The translations under genes were made by a program, and so were the position numbers. A stretch of DNA of 8,573 nt from Oscillibacter sp. UBA6647 (lineage in GTDB: Bacteria; Bacillota; Clostridia; Oscillospirales; Oscillospiraceae). Below, piece after piece: positions 1-6,320 of this stretch (position 1 is its first letter; the number at the start of each line of letters is the position of its first letter). The stretch is taken from positions 1 through 8,573 of the forward strand of contig DKLF01000154.1 of assembly GCA_002455655.1 (NCBI GenBank), given 5' to 3'. Below the pieces are notes generated by a model. That model saw only the letters and a list, made by a program, of their open reading frames with translations, had not been told where the DNA came from and made no database searches.

Positions 1-2220
1 CATCGCCGCGCGGAACACCGCGCCTTCGTCTCCGCCGGAGACGGTGAGGGTAAAGAGGTCCGCAAAGGGCGGATAGCGTCGGATACGCCGCAAAGCAATT
101 TCACTGTCGTAAAACCGCTCGTAATCCTGCAACGCGGCACTCTGAATGACTTCGTTGCCGGGGGTGTAGGTTTGAATAACCGCCCGGCCGCTCTTTCCAC
201 CCCGGCCAGCCCGGCCTACCACCTGCGTCAGCAGGCTGAACGTCCGTTCGGCGGCGCGGTAATTGTCCAAATACAAAGACGCGTCGGCGCTGAGTACGCC
301 CACCAGCGTCACATTTTCAAAATCAAGACCCTTGGCTACCATCTGGGTTCCCAGAAGAATGGGAATCCGCTCCCGCTCAAAGCGGCTCAGAAGTGTTTCA
401 TGATCCCCGCCGGCGGTGTCCGCGTCCATCCGCAGCACGCCCACGCCGGGAAATAAATCCCGCAGTTCCTCTTCCACCCGCTGGGTCCCCGTTCCGATGT
501 GCTTCATAATACCGCCGCACTCAGGGCAAACGTCGCTGGCGGGGCGGGAATGTCCGCAGTAGTGGCACATCAGCCGCCCGTTGGCGGAGTGATAGGTCAT
601 GGTAACGCTGCACCTTGGACAGGAAGGAACACTGCCGCATTCGCCGCACACCAGCATCCGGCTGTTGCCACGACGGTTTAAAAAAAGAATGCTCTGCTCT
701 CCCCGCTCCAGATTTTCCTGAAGCTCCTGCCGCAGAGGCCCGCTGAGCGCGCCGGAATTTCCGGCCTTGATCTCCTGCCGCAGGTCCACCACCTGAACGG
801 CGGGCAGGCTCTGTTCGTTGTACCGCCTGCGCAGCAGTTCATGGTGATACTGTCCCTGCTTGGCGCTCCATTCGGTTTCCACCGCCGGGGTGGCGGATCC
901 CAGCACCAGCGCGGCGCCGCTTTGAGCACAGCGGAATTTTGCCACGTCTCGGGTATGATATCGGGGCGCGTTTTCCGATGCATAGCTCCCCTCCTGCTCC
1001 TCGTCCATGATGACAAGGCCCAGATCAACCAATGGCGCGAATACCGCCGACCGAGTGCCCAGCACCAGCCGGGCTTCTCCCCTGCGGATGCGCTTCCACT
1101 GGTCATACCGCTCCGTCATCCGCAGGGAGCTGTGGAGCATGGCAACCGACCCTCCGAAGTAGGAAGAAAACTTCTCCATCATTTGGGGCGTCAGCACAAT
1201 TTCCGGAACTAGCACCAGCACGGACCTGCCCTGCTTAAGAACTTCCTGCGCCAAACGGATGTAAATTTGCGTCTTTCCGCTGCCGGTAACGCCTTGTAAA
1301 AGCGCCGCCTCGGCTTTTCCGGATTGCGTCAGAGCCAAAATCCGCCCAAAAGCGGATTGCTGCTCGTCGTTCAGGACAATGGGCGGCCCCGGCTCGACCT
1401 CTTTCGGCTCCGGAATCCGAAGCCGTTCTTCCTCCGAAAACGCCACAATACCGGACTTCTCCAATCCCTTCAGGGTCTGGACGGAAGCTCCGGTAAAATA
1501 ACAGATGTCCCGCACCGAAGCCCGGCCGGTGGCGCTCAGCAGCAATACCACCTCGTAGCGCATCGGCGCGGATTTTTTTCTGGGTTCCACCAGAGCCAAA
1601 GCTTCTGCTCCGTCCATGGTCAGCTCCGCCATTCGGCGCTGCTTGTCGCTTACGCGCCGGGTGGAGGTGACGCTGGAAGACAGCACGCCCTTTTTGCACA
1701 AAGCCCGCAGCGTGGGCTCCGCGTCTTCGCCACAGACGGCCTTTAGCTGGGTCAGCTCGGCGCTGCCCCCGGCGGCAAAGACCGCGTCCAGCACCGGCCC
1801 GGCGTGTTTCATTTTTCCGGCGAGGTCCTCAGCGGCGGCGCGATCAAGACCCTCCGTCAGTGTAAAAACCTCGCGCAGGCGATACCAAAGTCCTGCGGGT
1901 AAAATGGTTTTCACCGCTTCGTACATGGTGCAGAAATACCGCTGGCGCATCCACAGCGCCAGAGATACACCCCAGCCATCCAGCACCGGTTCGTCATCCA
2001 GCACGGATGCAAGCGGCTTCACGCCGGCGCGCTTCGGGCCGGTTTCCCGGGCCAGAATCACACCCTCGCAGCTTCGGTTTCCCCTGCCGAAGGGTACGGA
2101 CACCCGCACCCCCGGCCTCGCCTTTTCCAGCATCGGCTGGGGAATCAGATAGTCGTAGGGCCGATCGATGGAAAACGTGGCCGCGCTGACGGCTACCTTT
2201 GCAATCTCTGAGCGCTCCAT
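1..2220 (-). CDS. priA: Primosomal protein N' (replication-restart helicase PriA), 3' end cut by the window edge
   Basis: PriA is a 3'-to-5' superfamily 2 DNA helicase that recognises stalled forks and reloads the replisome. I translated it by hand from ATG at 2220 to position 1: 740 codons with no stop. In order: an N-terminal 3'-DNA-binding domain (about 1-100, with VSVPFGRG near 40-47), Walker A GVTGSGKT (310-317), LVPEIVLTPQ (337-346), GTRS (388-391), Walker B DEEQ (406-409), GSATP (441-445), LFLNRRG (512-518), eight zinc-binding cysteines (525, 528, 534, 537, 552, 555, 565, 568), GTQMVAKGLDF (624-634) and QVVGRAGR (666-673). The Walker B reads DEEQ where the textbook motif is DEEH. GGGGAGG at 2228-2234 lies 7 nt upstream of the start, and rpoZ ends 24 bp before it. 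By comparison with other PriA proteins the last roughly 60-90 residues are missing. In Bacillus, coaBC usually lies between rpoZ and priA; it is absent here. Identification is secure. Confidence 0.97.
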   Translation of the reverse strand, partial: MERSEIAKVAVSAATFSIDRPYDYLIPQPMLEKARPGVRVSVPFGRGNRSCEGVILARETGPKRAGVKPLASVLDDEPVLDGWGVSLALWMRQRYFCTMYEAVKTILPAGLWYRLREVFTLTEGLDRAAAEDLAGKMKHAGPVLDAVFAAGGSAELTQLKAVCGEDAEPTLRALCKKGVLSSSVTSTRRVSDKQRRMAELTMDGAEALALVEPRKKSAPMRYEVVLLLSATGRASVRDICYFTGASVQTLKGLEKSGIVAFSEEERLRIPEPKEVEPGPPIVLNDEQQSAFGRILALTQSGKAEAALLQGVTGSGKTQIYIRLAQEVLKQGRSVLVLVPEIVLTPQMMEKFSSYFGGSVAMLHSSLRMTERYDQWKRIRRGEARLVLGTRSAVFAPLVDLGLVIMDEEQEGSYASENAPRYHTRDVAKFRCAQSGAALVLGSATPAVETEWSAKQGQYHHELLRRRYNEQSLPAVQVVDLRQEIKAGNSGALSGPLRQELQENLERGEQSILFLNRRGNSRMLVCGECGSVPSCPRCSVTMTYHSANGRLMCHYCGHSRPASDVCPECGGIMKHIGTGTQRVEEELRDLFPGVGVLRMDADTAGGDHETLLSRFERERIPILLGTQMVAKGLDFENVTLVGVLSADASLYLDNYRAAERTFSLLTQVVGRAGRGGKSGRAVIQTYTPGNEVIQSAALQDYERFYDSEIALRRIRRYPPFADLFTLTVSGGDEGAVFRAAM

Positions 2221-2244
2221 CCTCGTCCCTCCCCGTCCGCAAAA

Positions 2245-2490
2245 TTATTCCTGCGGCGTCCTCTTCTGGTCGGCATCGCCCTCTGCGATGGTCAGGTTCA
2301 TGCCCCGGGAATCCAGCTTGCCGTCCGCCACCTCACGAATGGCCAGAGTCACAGGCTTTTCGCACAGCGACTCGCCGGAGCTTTCCGCAGCCTCGGAAAT
2401 TTGACGGGCCCTCCGGGCCACCACGTTCACCAGCATATAGCGGTTGGGGATGTAGCTGTTAAGCTGGGTCATTGCAGGATAAAGCATCAT
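2245..2490 (-). CDS. rpoZ: DNA-directed RNA polymerase subunit omega
   Basis: The omega subunit binds the beta' subunit and helps assemble and stabilise RNA polymerase. The 81-residue product has the expected small size. Its N-terminal part has the omega signature: an MLYP-type start, then NRYMLVNVVARRARQI at about 16-31, followed by a helical stretch with KPVTLAIREVADGKL. The C-terminus is short, charged and probably disordered. Two adjacent ATG codons (2490 and 2487) could start it. The first sits 9 nt after AGGAAG and is slightly favoured; the second gives the more typical MLYP beginning. It lies between gmk (57 bp upstream) and priA, the standard Firmicutes position, and is probably cotranscribed with both. 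Confidence 0.95.
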   Translation of the reverse strand: MMLYPAMTQLNSYIPNRYMLVNVVARRARQISEAAESSGESLCEKPVTLAIREVADGKLDSRGMNLTIAEGDADQKRTPQE

Positions 2491-2547
2491 AGTAAATTTC
2501 TTCCTATCTGCCTTTCGGCTTAAAATAATTTTCTGATGGGCGGTGGC

Positions 2548-3144
2548 TCATCTTCCGCTGATAATCTCCATGCGATCGCTGGGCTTGCAGTGCTCCGCCG
2601 TCATAATGGCGTCCAGCTCCGCCACCGCGGTTTCCACGGTGTCGTTGATGACAAAGTAATCATAGGTATGAGCCGTTTGAAATTCCACCTTGGCACGCAG
2701 CAGACGCTTCTGCACCTTTTCCGGGGAGTCGGTTCCCCGCTCCGTCAGCCGCCGCTCCAGCTCCGCCCAAGAGGGCGGGGCGATGAAAATACGGGGTGTT
2801 CCCGGACGCTTGTCGCACACCTGTAACGCACCCTGAATCTCAATGTCAAGAATTACGTCTTGCCCGTCCTCCATGGCCTCGTCCACGTATTTCTTCGGCG
2901 TGCCGTAGAAGTTGCCCACATACTCGGCATACTCCAAGAACTCCTCGTTGGCGATTCTCTCCCGGAACGCGTCCACGTCCATATACCGGTAGTGCACACC
3001 GTCCACCTCGCCGGGACGCGGCTCCCGGGTGGTGGCAGAGATGGAAAAGTACAGATTGGAGCGCTTTTTCAAAAGCGCCTTTAAAACTGTGCTCTTTCCC
3101 ACCCCGGAGGGTCCTGAAATAATGAAAGTCTTTCCCTTTTGCAT
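2548..3144 (-). CDS. gmk: Guanylate kinase
   Basis: Guanylate kinase phosphorylates GMP to GDP with ATP in the cytosol, an essential step in GTP supply. The 198-residue product is normal length for the family. Visible are the P-loop GPSGVGKS (11-18), the GMP-binding segment ATTREPRPGE (37-46) followed by DGVHY (48-52), NEEFLEYAEYVGNFYGTP in the GMP-binding domain, LDIEIQGA near residue 100, and the lid region RLTERGTDSPEKVQKRL. An upstream in-frame start at 3243 would add 33 residues that are only the remA coding sequence in another frame. The real start is ATG at 3144, one base after the remA stop, with an AGGAAG ribosome site 6 nt upstream inside remA. This spacing suggests translational coupling with remA. 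In Firmicutes Gmk can be a (p)ppGpp target; nothing in this sequence alone shows that here. Confidence 0.97.
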   Translation of the reverse strand: MQKGKTFIISGPSGVGKSTVLKALLKKRSNLYFSISATTREPRPGEVDGVHYRYMDVDAFRERIANEEFLEYAEYVGNFYGTPKKYVDEAMEDGQDVILDIEIQGALQVCDKRPGTPRIFIAPPSWAELERRLTERGTDSPEKVQKRLLRAKVEFQTAHTYDYFVINDTVETAVAELDAIMTAEHCKPSDRMEIISGR

Positions 3145-3145
3145 C

Positions 3146-3403
3146 CTATTCTTCCTCTTCCTTCGGGATTTCAGTCCCCAGCCGCCCCGCCAGCTTTTCC
3201 ACCGGCAGCGCGGAGAGGACCACATGGTCGCTGTCCATGACAAAAATCGAGGCGGTCTTTCGCCCGTAGGTCGCGTCGATCAGCATTCCCCGCTCCCGGG
3301 ACTCCTGAATCAGGCGCTTCACCGGCGCGGAATCCGGACTGACCACCGCCACCAGACGGTCTGCGGATATCAGGCTTCCAAAGCCGATATTGATCAGCTT
3401 CAC
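3146..3403 (-). CDS. remA: RemA-family regulator (DUF370, YlzA type)
   Basis: RemA is a small DNA-binding protein that in Bacillus subtilis activates biofilm-matrix genes and osmoprotection genes. The 85-residue product matches the family over nearly its whole length: an N-terminal INIGFGSLISADRLVAVVSP, then SAPVKRLIQESRERGMLIDA and TYGRKT, and a DSDHVVLSA strand around 57-65. The tail (KEEEE) is acidic and variable. The start codon is GTG (3403), chosen because it gives the conserved KLINIGFG beginning; a GGAG lies 7 nt upstream, inside the end of yicC. Only 4 bp separate it from the yicC stop, and 1 bp separates its stop from gmk. The yicC-remA-gmk order is a long-known conserved Firmicutes arrangement. 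Whether it controls matrix genes in this organism is not shown by the sequence. Confidence 0.94.
   Translation of the reverse strand: MKLINIGFGSLISADRLVAVVSPDSAPVKRLIQESRERGMLIDATYGRKTASIFVMDSDHVVLSALPVEKLAGRLGTEIPKEEEE
3151..3163 (-). promoter_or_regulatory. Ribosome binding site of gmk inside the end of remA
   Basis: On the minus strand this reads as a purine-rich run containing AGAGGAAG, ending 6 nt before ATG 3144. It fixes the gmk start at 3144 and rules out the longer in-frame reading from 3243. It lies wholly within the last codons of remA, which encode the Glu-rich tail (KEEEE), so the acidic tail and the ribosome site share the same bases. Confidence 0.75.
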
Positions 3404-3407
3404 GGCC

Positions 3408-4286
3408 TTACTCCACGTTCTGGACCTGCTCGCGGATTTTTTCCACCTCCGCCTTCAGGTCCACCGCCACCTGCGCGATGGAAACATCGCAGCATTTTGA
3501 ACCGATGGTGTTGGACTCCCGATTCACCTCCTGAATCAGAAAGTCCATCTTTCGTCCCATGGGTTCGTCGGAGCGCAGCATTTCCCGAAGCTGGGACAGG
3601 TGGCTGCGCAGGCGGACCGTTTCCTCGTCCACGGCCACCTTGTCGCTGTAAATCGCGGCCTCCGTCAAAATCCGCTGGGGGTCGATGGAGGCGCTTTGCA
3701 AAACCTCCTCCATCCGGGCAGTCAGCTTCCGGCGATACTCCGCCACCGTCTCAGGAGAGCGCTCCTCCACCCGCTTGGTCAAAGCCTCGATTGCGTCCAG
3801 ACGGCCGCCGATATCGGTGGCCAGCTTTTCGCCCTCCAACGCCCGCATGGTATTGTACGCGGACAGCGCTTCATCCAGCACCAAGCAAATATCCGCGCCC
3901 AGCGCGTCCAGATCTTCCTCCGCCTTGGTCACATTCAGCACGTCGGGAAACCGGGCCAGCGTCTCGGGATAGATTTTTGCCTCTGTGCCGCAGAGTTCCG
4001 AAAGCTCTCTCAGCGCGGCGGCATAGCTTTCCGCAAGACTGCGGTCCACCGTCACCTTGGCAGTGTCCGCCCCCGTGGAATCAATGCTGAAAAGGAGATC
4101 CACTTTCCCTCTTGAAACGGCCTGCTGCACGTGCTTGCGCACCGCATCTTCCGCAAAAACATAGGCTCTTGGCAGCTTCACCGTGCAGTCCAGATACCGG
4201 TTGTTGACGGACCGAACCTCCACGGTGATATCCCGATTTTCAAGTGTTTTTCTCGCCCGGCCATAGCCGGTCATACTCTTAATCAC
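3408..4286 (-). CDS. yicC: YicC/YloC-family endoribonuclease
   Basis: YicC-family proteins are endoribonucleases; in Escherichia coli YicC promotes decay of the small RNA RyhB, and the Bacillus homologue is YloC. The 292-residue product is normal length. It begins IKSMTGYGRA, followed by EVRSVNNRYLD (about 23-33), the usual N-terminal domain hallmarks, and ends with the conserved GRKMDFLIQEVNRESNTIGS block (about 245-264). The middle is helical and Glu/Arg-rich, fitting the family's coiled arms. The start codon is GTG at 4286, supported by GGGAGG 8 nt upstream and by the invariant MTGYGR only four residues in. It follows the J-protein gene after 30 bp and precedes remA by 4 bp. Its RNA targets in this organism are unknown. 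Confidence 0.95.
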   Translation of the reverse strand: MIKSMTGYGRARKTLENRDITVEVRSVNNRYLDCTVKLPRAYVFAEDAVRKHVQQAVSRGKVDLLFSIDSTGADTAKVTVDRSLAESYAAALRELSELCGTEAKIYPETLARFPDVLNVTKAEEDLDALGADICLVLDEALSAYNTMRALEGEKLATDIGGRLDAIEALTKRVEERSPETVAEYRRKLTARMEEVLQSASIDPQRILTEAAIYSDKVAVDEETVRLRSHLSQLREMLRSDEPMGRKMDFLIQEVNRESNTIGSKCCDVSIAQVAVDLKAEVEKIREQVQNVE

Positions 4287-4294
4287 TTCTGTTT

Positions 4295-4300
4295 CCTCCC
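4295..4300 (-). promoter_or_regulatory. Strong ribosome binding site of yicC (supports the GTG start)
   Basis: The minus strand reads GGGAGG here, 8 nt before the GTG at 4286. It lies in the 30-bp space between the J-protein stop and yicC and supports GTG rather than the ATG four codons later as the start. Confidence 0.7.
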
Positions 4301-4316
4301 TATCAAAAGCCGCGCT

Positions 4317-4973
4317 TTACAGGCAGCGGAACCCAAGGCCGCAGCCGTTGCACAAAAGATACGTGCAGCAAAGCTGTTGGCAAAGTCCGCCGCTTCCGCA
4401 CTGCTCCATTCCAAACCCGCCCCGCGGGCTGTAAGCCGACGTTCCGGCGTTGTCCATAAATTCCAACGCCTGCCGGTATTCCCTGTTGCCCGGATCCATC
4501 CGGGCGGCGGTTTCGTAGTATCTCCGCGCCTCATCCAGCCAGCCCCGGCGGTAGCACACCGCGCCCCGGAGAAAGTTCCACTCCGCATTGTGGTCCGAAT
4601 AGTTGGCAAGCAGGGCTTCCGCCCGACTCAAATCTCCGGAGTTGACAGCCATACGCACCTGCTGCAAAACAGAGCTTTGTGACGACTGCTGGGCAGACCC
4701 GCCCGCACCATAGCCGTAACCGTATCCGCCGGAATAGCCGCCGTAGCCGGAGCTGGGGCGGCTTGTGCTGCTGCTTCGTCCACTGCCCCGCCGCTTACTC
4801 ACTTCCTCATAGGCGGCGTTGATCTCCTTCATCTTCTCCTGCGCAAGATCCGCCAGAGGATTGTCGTGGTAGTTGTCGGGATGGTACTTCCGCGCCAGCT
4901 CCAAATATGCTTTTTTCACTTCCGCATCCGACGCGGATTCGGGAACGCCGAGTACCTGATAGGGATCGTTCAT
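4317..4973 (-). CDS. J-domain protein with Gly/Tyr-rich linker, TPR-like region and cysteine-rich tail
   Basis: J-domain proteins stimulate the ATPase of Hsp70 (DnaK) and direct it to clients. The N-terminal 60 residues form a clear J domain: PYQVLGVPESAS, then LARKYHPDN with the catalytic HPD at 31-33, then a helix ending INAAYEEVS. A Ser/Gly/Tyr-rich linker follows (63-101). Residues 102-173 look like one to two tetratricopeptide-type repeats, with RAEALL, WNFLRGAVCYRRGWLDEARRYY and AARMDPGN. The last 27 residues hold seven cysteines (192, 198, 202, 203, 208, 211, 217). It lacks DnaJ's standard zinc fingers and client domain, so it is a specialised co-chaperone, not DnaJ. ATG 4973 overlaps the preceding stop as ATGA, with GAGG 7 nt upstream, implying coupled translation with the DUF5685-like gene and perhaps a shared function. 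The tail may bind metal or be a site of thiol chemistry or lipidation; none of this is shown. Confidence 0.9.
   Translation of the reverse strand: MNDPYQVLGVPESASDAEVKKAYLELARKYHPDNYHDNPLADLAQEKMKEINAAYEEVSKRRGSGRSSSTSRPSSGYGGYSGGYGYGYGAGGSAQQSSQSSVLQQVRMAVNSGDLSRAEALLANYSDHNAEWNFLRGAVCYRRGWLDEARRYYETAARMDPGNREYRQALEFMDNAGTSAYSPRGGFGMEQCGSGGLCQQLCCTYLLCNGCGLGFRCL
4698..4748 (-). repeat. Low-complexity Gly-Tyr codon repeat in the J-protein linker
   Basis: This stretch encodes residues 76-92 of the J protein, an irregular run of Gly and Tyr with GGY/GYGY units. The DNA is built from near-repeated GGNTAY hexamers. Such repeats can change length by slippage. The segment is probably a flexible or aggregation-prone linker between the J domain and the TPR-like region. 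Confidence 0.6.
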
Positions 4974-5869
4974 GTGGTTTCCTCAACTTTTCTGTCTTTC
5001 TTACGCGTCGGCTTACCTGCCCGGTAGGTACCTGAAAGCACTGCCTTTCCCACCTGAAACAGACCCGTGTAAACAGTCTGCTCCAAAATGGGGGTCCAGC
5101 ACCCAAAATCCCACAGCTCATAGGCCGTGGCCAGAAGCCGGACGGAGTGGTCCAGCGTCTTTGTGAAGGCATCCCGGCTCTCCGGCGTCCACGCGCCGTC
5201 ATTTAGGCCGTAGCGGTAGATCAGCGGGTTGTAGTTTCCAGAAAGAGCGTCTTCCTTTAAATCGTCCGCCGCATCCGTCAGGTAGACCCAGCGGCCCAGA
5301 TGGTATAAAAGCTGATGGAGAATGCGGCGCAGCGGCCCGTCCTCTGCCTCGTCGGCGGCGGCGGCCAAAATTTGGGCAAAGGCGTCTGCCGGAGCGTCCA
5401 GCGAAGGGGCCTTCTCCCGCTCCAGCTCCGCAAGCCGACCGAGCTGCGCCCGCGTCACCCGGTCAAATTCCGGACGGGCGGCGGCAGCCTTTCGATAGCC
5501 GCCCCGCAGGGCAAGAGCCGCCGCGCGGTATTTAAGCCCTTTCCAAAACCCGTGGTCCACCACGCCGTCCCTCGCCTGCCAATAGGCCAGAATCACGCTC
5601 TCATCCGCCGCCAAATCCAGCGCCGGGTGCGCGCCACAGCACGTCCTCTTTTTCAGGGGGCTTGCCACGCACCGTTCACAGCGGGTTTCCGGCTCTTCTC
5701 CGCCTGAGAGCAGGATGGCCAGAAACGTGAAGTCGTAGTTCAGAATGAACCGGGCGGGAAGCCCGCACCGACGGCGCAGAGTGTGGCACAGTCCGCAGTA
5801 GGCCCTGCGGAACCGCTCCTGCTCCTCAGCGGGAAGCAGATCCAGCGGGGGCCTGACGTAACCAAACAT
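4970..5869 (-). CDS. DUF5685-like cysteine-containing protein of unknown function
   Basis: I recognise this 299-residue product as DUF5685-like from its start (MFGYVRPP), the AYCGLCHTL motif (23-31) and the ARFILNYDFTFLAILL block (39-54). The function of the family is not known to me. Cysteines cluster in the first 80 residues: C25-x2-C28, C35, C64-x2-C67 and C77-C78, suggesting a metal site. The rest is predicted helical. Two Asp-rich helices stand out: AYWQARDGVVD (95-105) and GRWVYLTDAADDLKED (192-207), followed by SGNYNPL. They resemble in kind and order the two DxxxD motifs of squalene/phytoene-synthase-type enzymes, but this is my comparison only. There is no signal peptide or clear membrane segment, and the C-terminus is basic, then acidic. 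ATG 5869 has only a weak GGGG upstream and lies 11 bp after the rseC-like stop, so initiation may depend on reinitiation. Its TGA overlaps the J-protein ATG. Confidence 0.85.
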   Translation of the reverse strand: MFGYVRPPLDLLPAEEQERFRRAYCGLCHTLRRRCGLPARFILNYDFTFLAILLSGGEEPETRCERCVASPLKKRTCCGAHPALDLAADESVILAYWQARDGVVDHGFWKGLKYRAAALALRGGYRKAAAARPEFDRVTRAQLGRLAELEREKAPSLDAPADAFAQILAAAADEAEDGPLRRILHQLLYHLGRWVYLTDAADDLKEDALSGNYNPLIYRYGLNDGAWTPESRDAFTKTLDHSVRLLATAYELWDFGCWTPILEQTVYTGLFQVGKAVLSGTYRAGKPTRKKDRKVEETT

Positions 5870-5880
5870 CGTGCCCCGGC

Positions 5881-6288
5881 TTAAAACAGCCTGACGATGG
5901 TAAACTCCATGCCGCCCTGCCGCCGCAGGCGGCGGTCATAGAGCGCCGCCGGAATCATACCCAGCACAAAGGCGACGACCGCCGTGGTATACCGCGCCGC
6001 CGCTGTGGCAAAAAATCCCCCCAGCGCATATCCAAGGAAAAACAGCACCACTGGAACCATATAGACCAGCAGGAGAATGCCAAGGATATTTTTGGTGCTG
6101 CTCTCCACCACCACCTTCTGCCCAGGCCGTGCCCCAATGGAGTTTTTAGCTCTGGCATAGACCGACGCGCCGGAAACGCCGCAGCCGGCGCACTCTTCGC
6201 AGTCGTGTCCGCAGGCGGACTGCCGCGCCACGGAAATTTCCGCGTGGCTTTCGTCTAACAGCTTTTCAATTGTTGCAATTTGTGTCAT
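5881..6288 (-). CDS. RseC/MucC-family (SoxR-reducing system type) membrane protein
   Basis: The family consists of small inner-membrane proteins with an N-terminal cysteine cluster and two transmembrane helices. Members include RseC, linked in Escherichia coli with sigma-E control and SoxR reduction, and proteins near rnf electron-transport operons. The 135-residue product has this layout. A short N-terminal beta-rich part precedes the cluster C26-x3-C30-x2-C33-x2-C36, which could hold an iron-sulphur centre. GARPGQKVVVES (52-63) follows, then two hydrophobic helices (about 67-94 and 101-117) and a short basic then beta-like tail (RRLRRQGGMEFTIVRLF). ATG 6288 has AGGAG 7 nt upstream. It lies 32 bp after cdaR and 11 bp before the DUF5685-like gene. 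No rnf, sigma or soxR gene is in the window, so the partner is unknown. The family call is firm; the role is inference. Confidence 0.88.
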   Translation of the reverse strand: MTQIATIEKLLDESHAEISVARQSACGHDCEECAGCGVSGASVYARAKNSIGARPGQKVVVESSTKNILGILLLVYMVPVVLFFLGYALGGFFATAAARYTTAVVAFVLGMIPAALYDRRLRRQGGMEFTIVRLF

Positions 6289-6320
6289 TTGATCGCTCCT
6301 AAATCCGCTGATTGTTTACG

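Noticed and set aside
678..1699. Several shorter minus-strand open frames (678-1106, 1235-1699) that could suggest a broken priA
   Set aside because: I read priA codon by codon from 2220 to 1 and found no stop. These frames are out of phase with the recognised helicase motifs.
1994..2242. Minus-strand frame starting at 2242, upstream of the priA start
   Set aside because: It is in a different phase from PriA and its product is Arg/Gly-rich with no similarity. The conserved PriA N-terminus starts at 2220 with its own ribosome site.
2491..2547. Small hairpin GCC-GAAA-GGC and an AAAATTATTTT palindrome between gmk and rpoZ, considered as terminator or promoter
   Set aside because: The stem is only 3 bp with no following T-run, and I see no paired -35 and -10 with proper spacing. 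Too weak to list as a feature.
3029..4090. Plus-strand open reading frame of 353 codons
   Set aside because: It runs antisense to gmk, remA and yicC, all three clearly recognised. The predicted protein is Pro/Arg/Ser-rich with no domain, as expected for an antisense frame in GC-rich DNA.
4283..4609. Minus-strand 108-codon frame overlapping the J-protein and ending near yicC
   Set aside because: It is a shifted reading of the J-protein TPR and tail region. The J-protein frame keeps TPR-like signatures to its end, so a frameshift is not needed to explain it.
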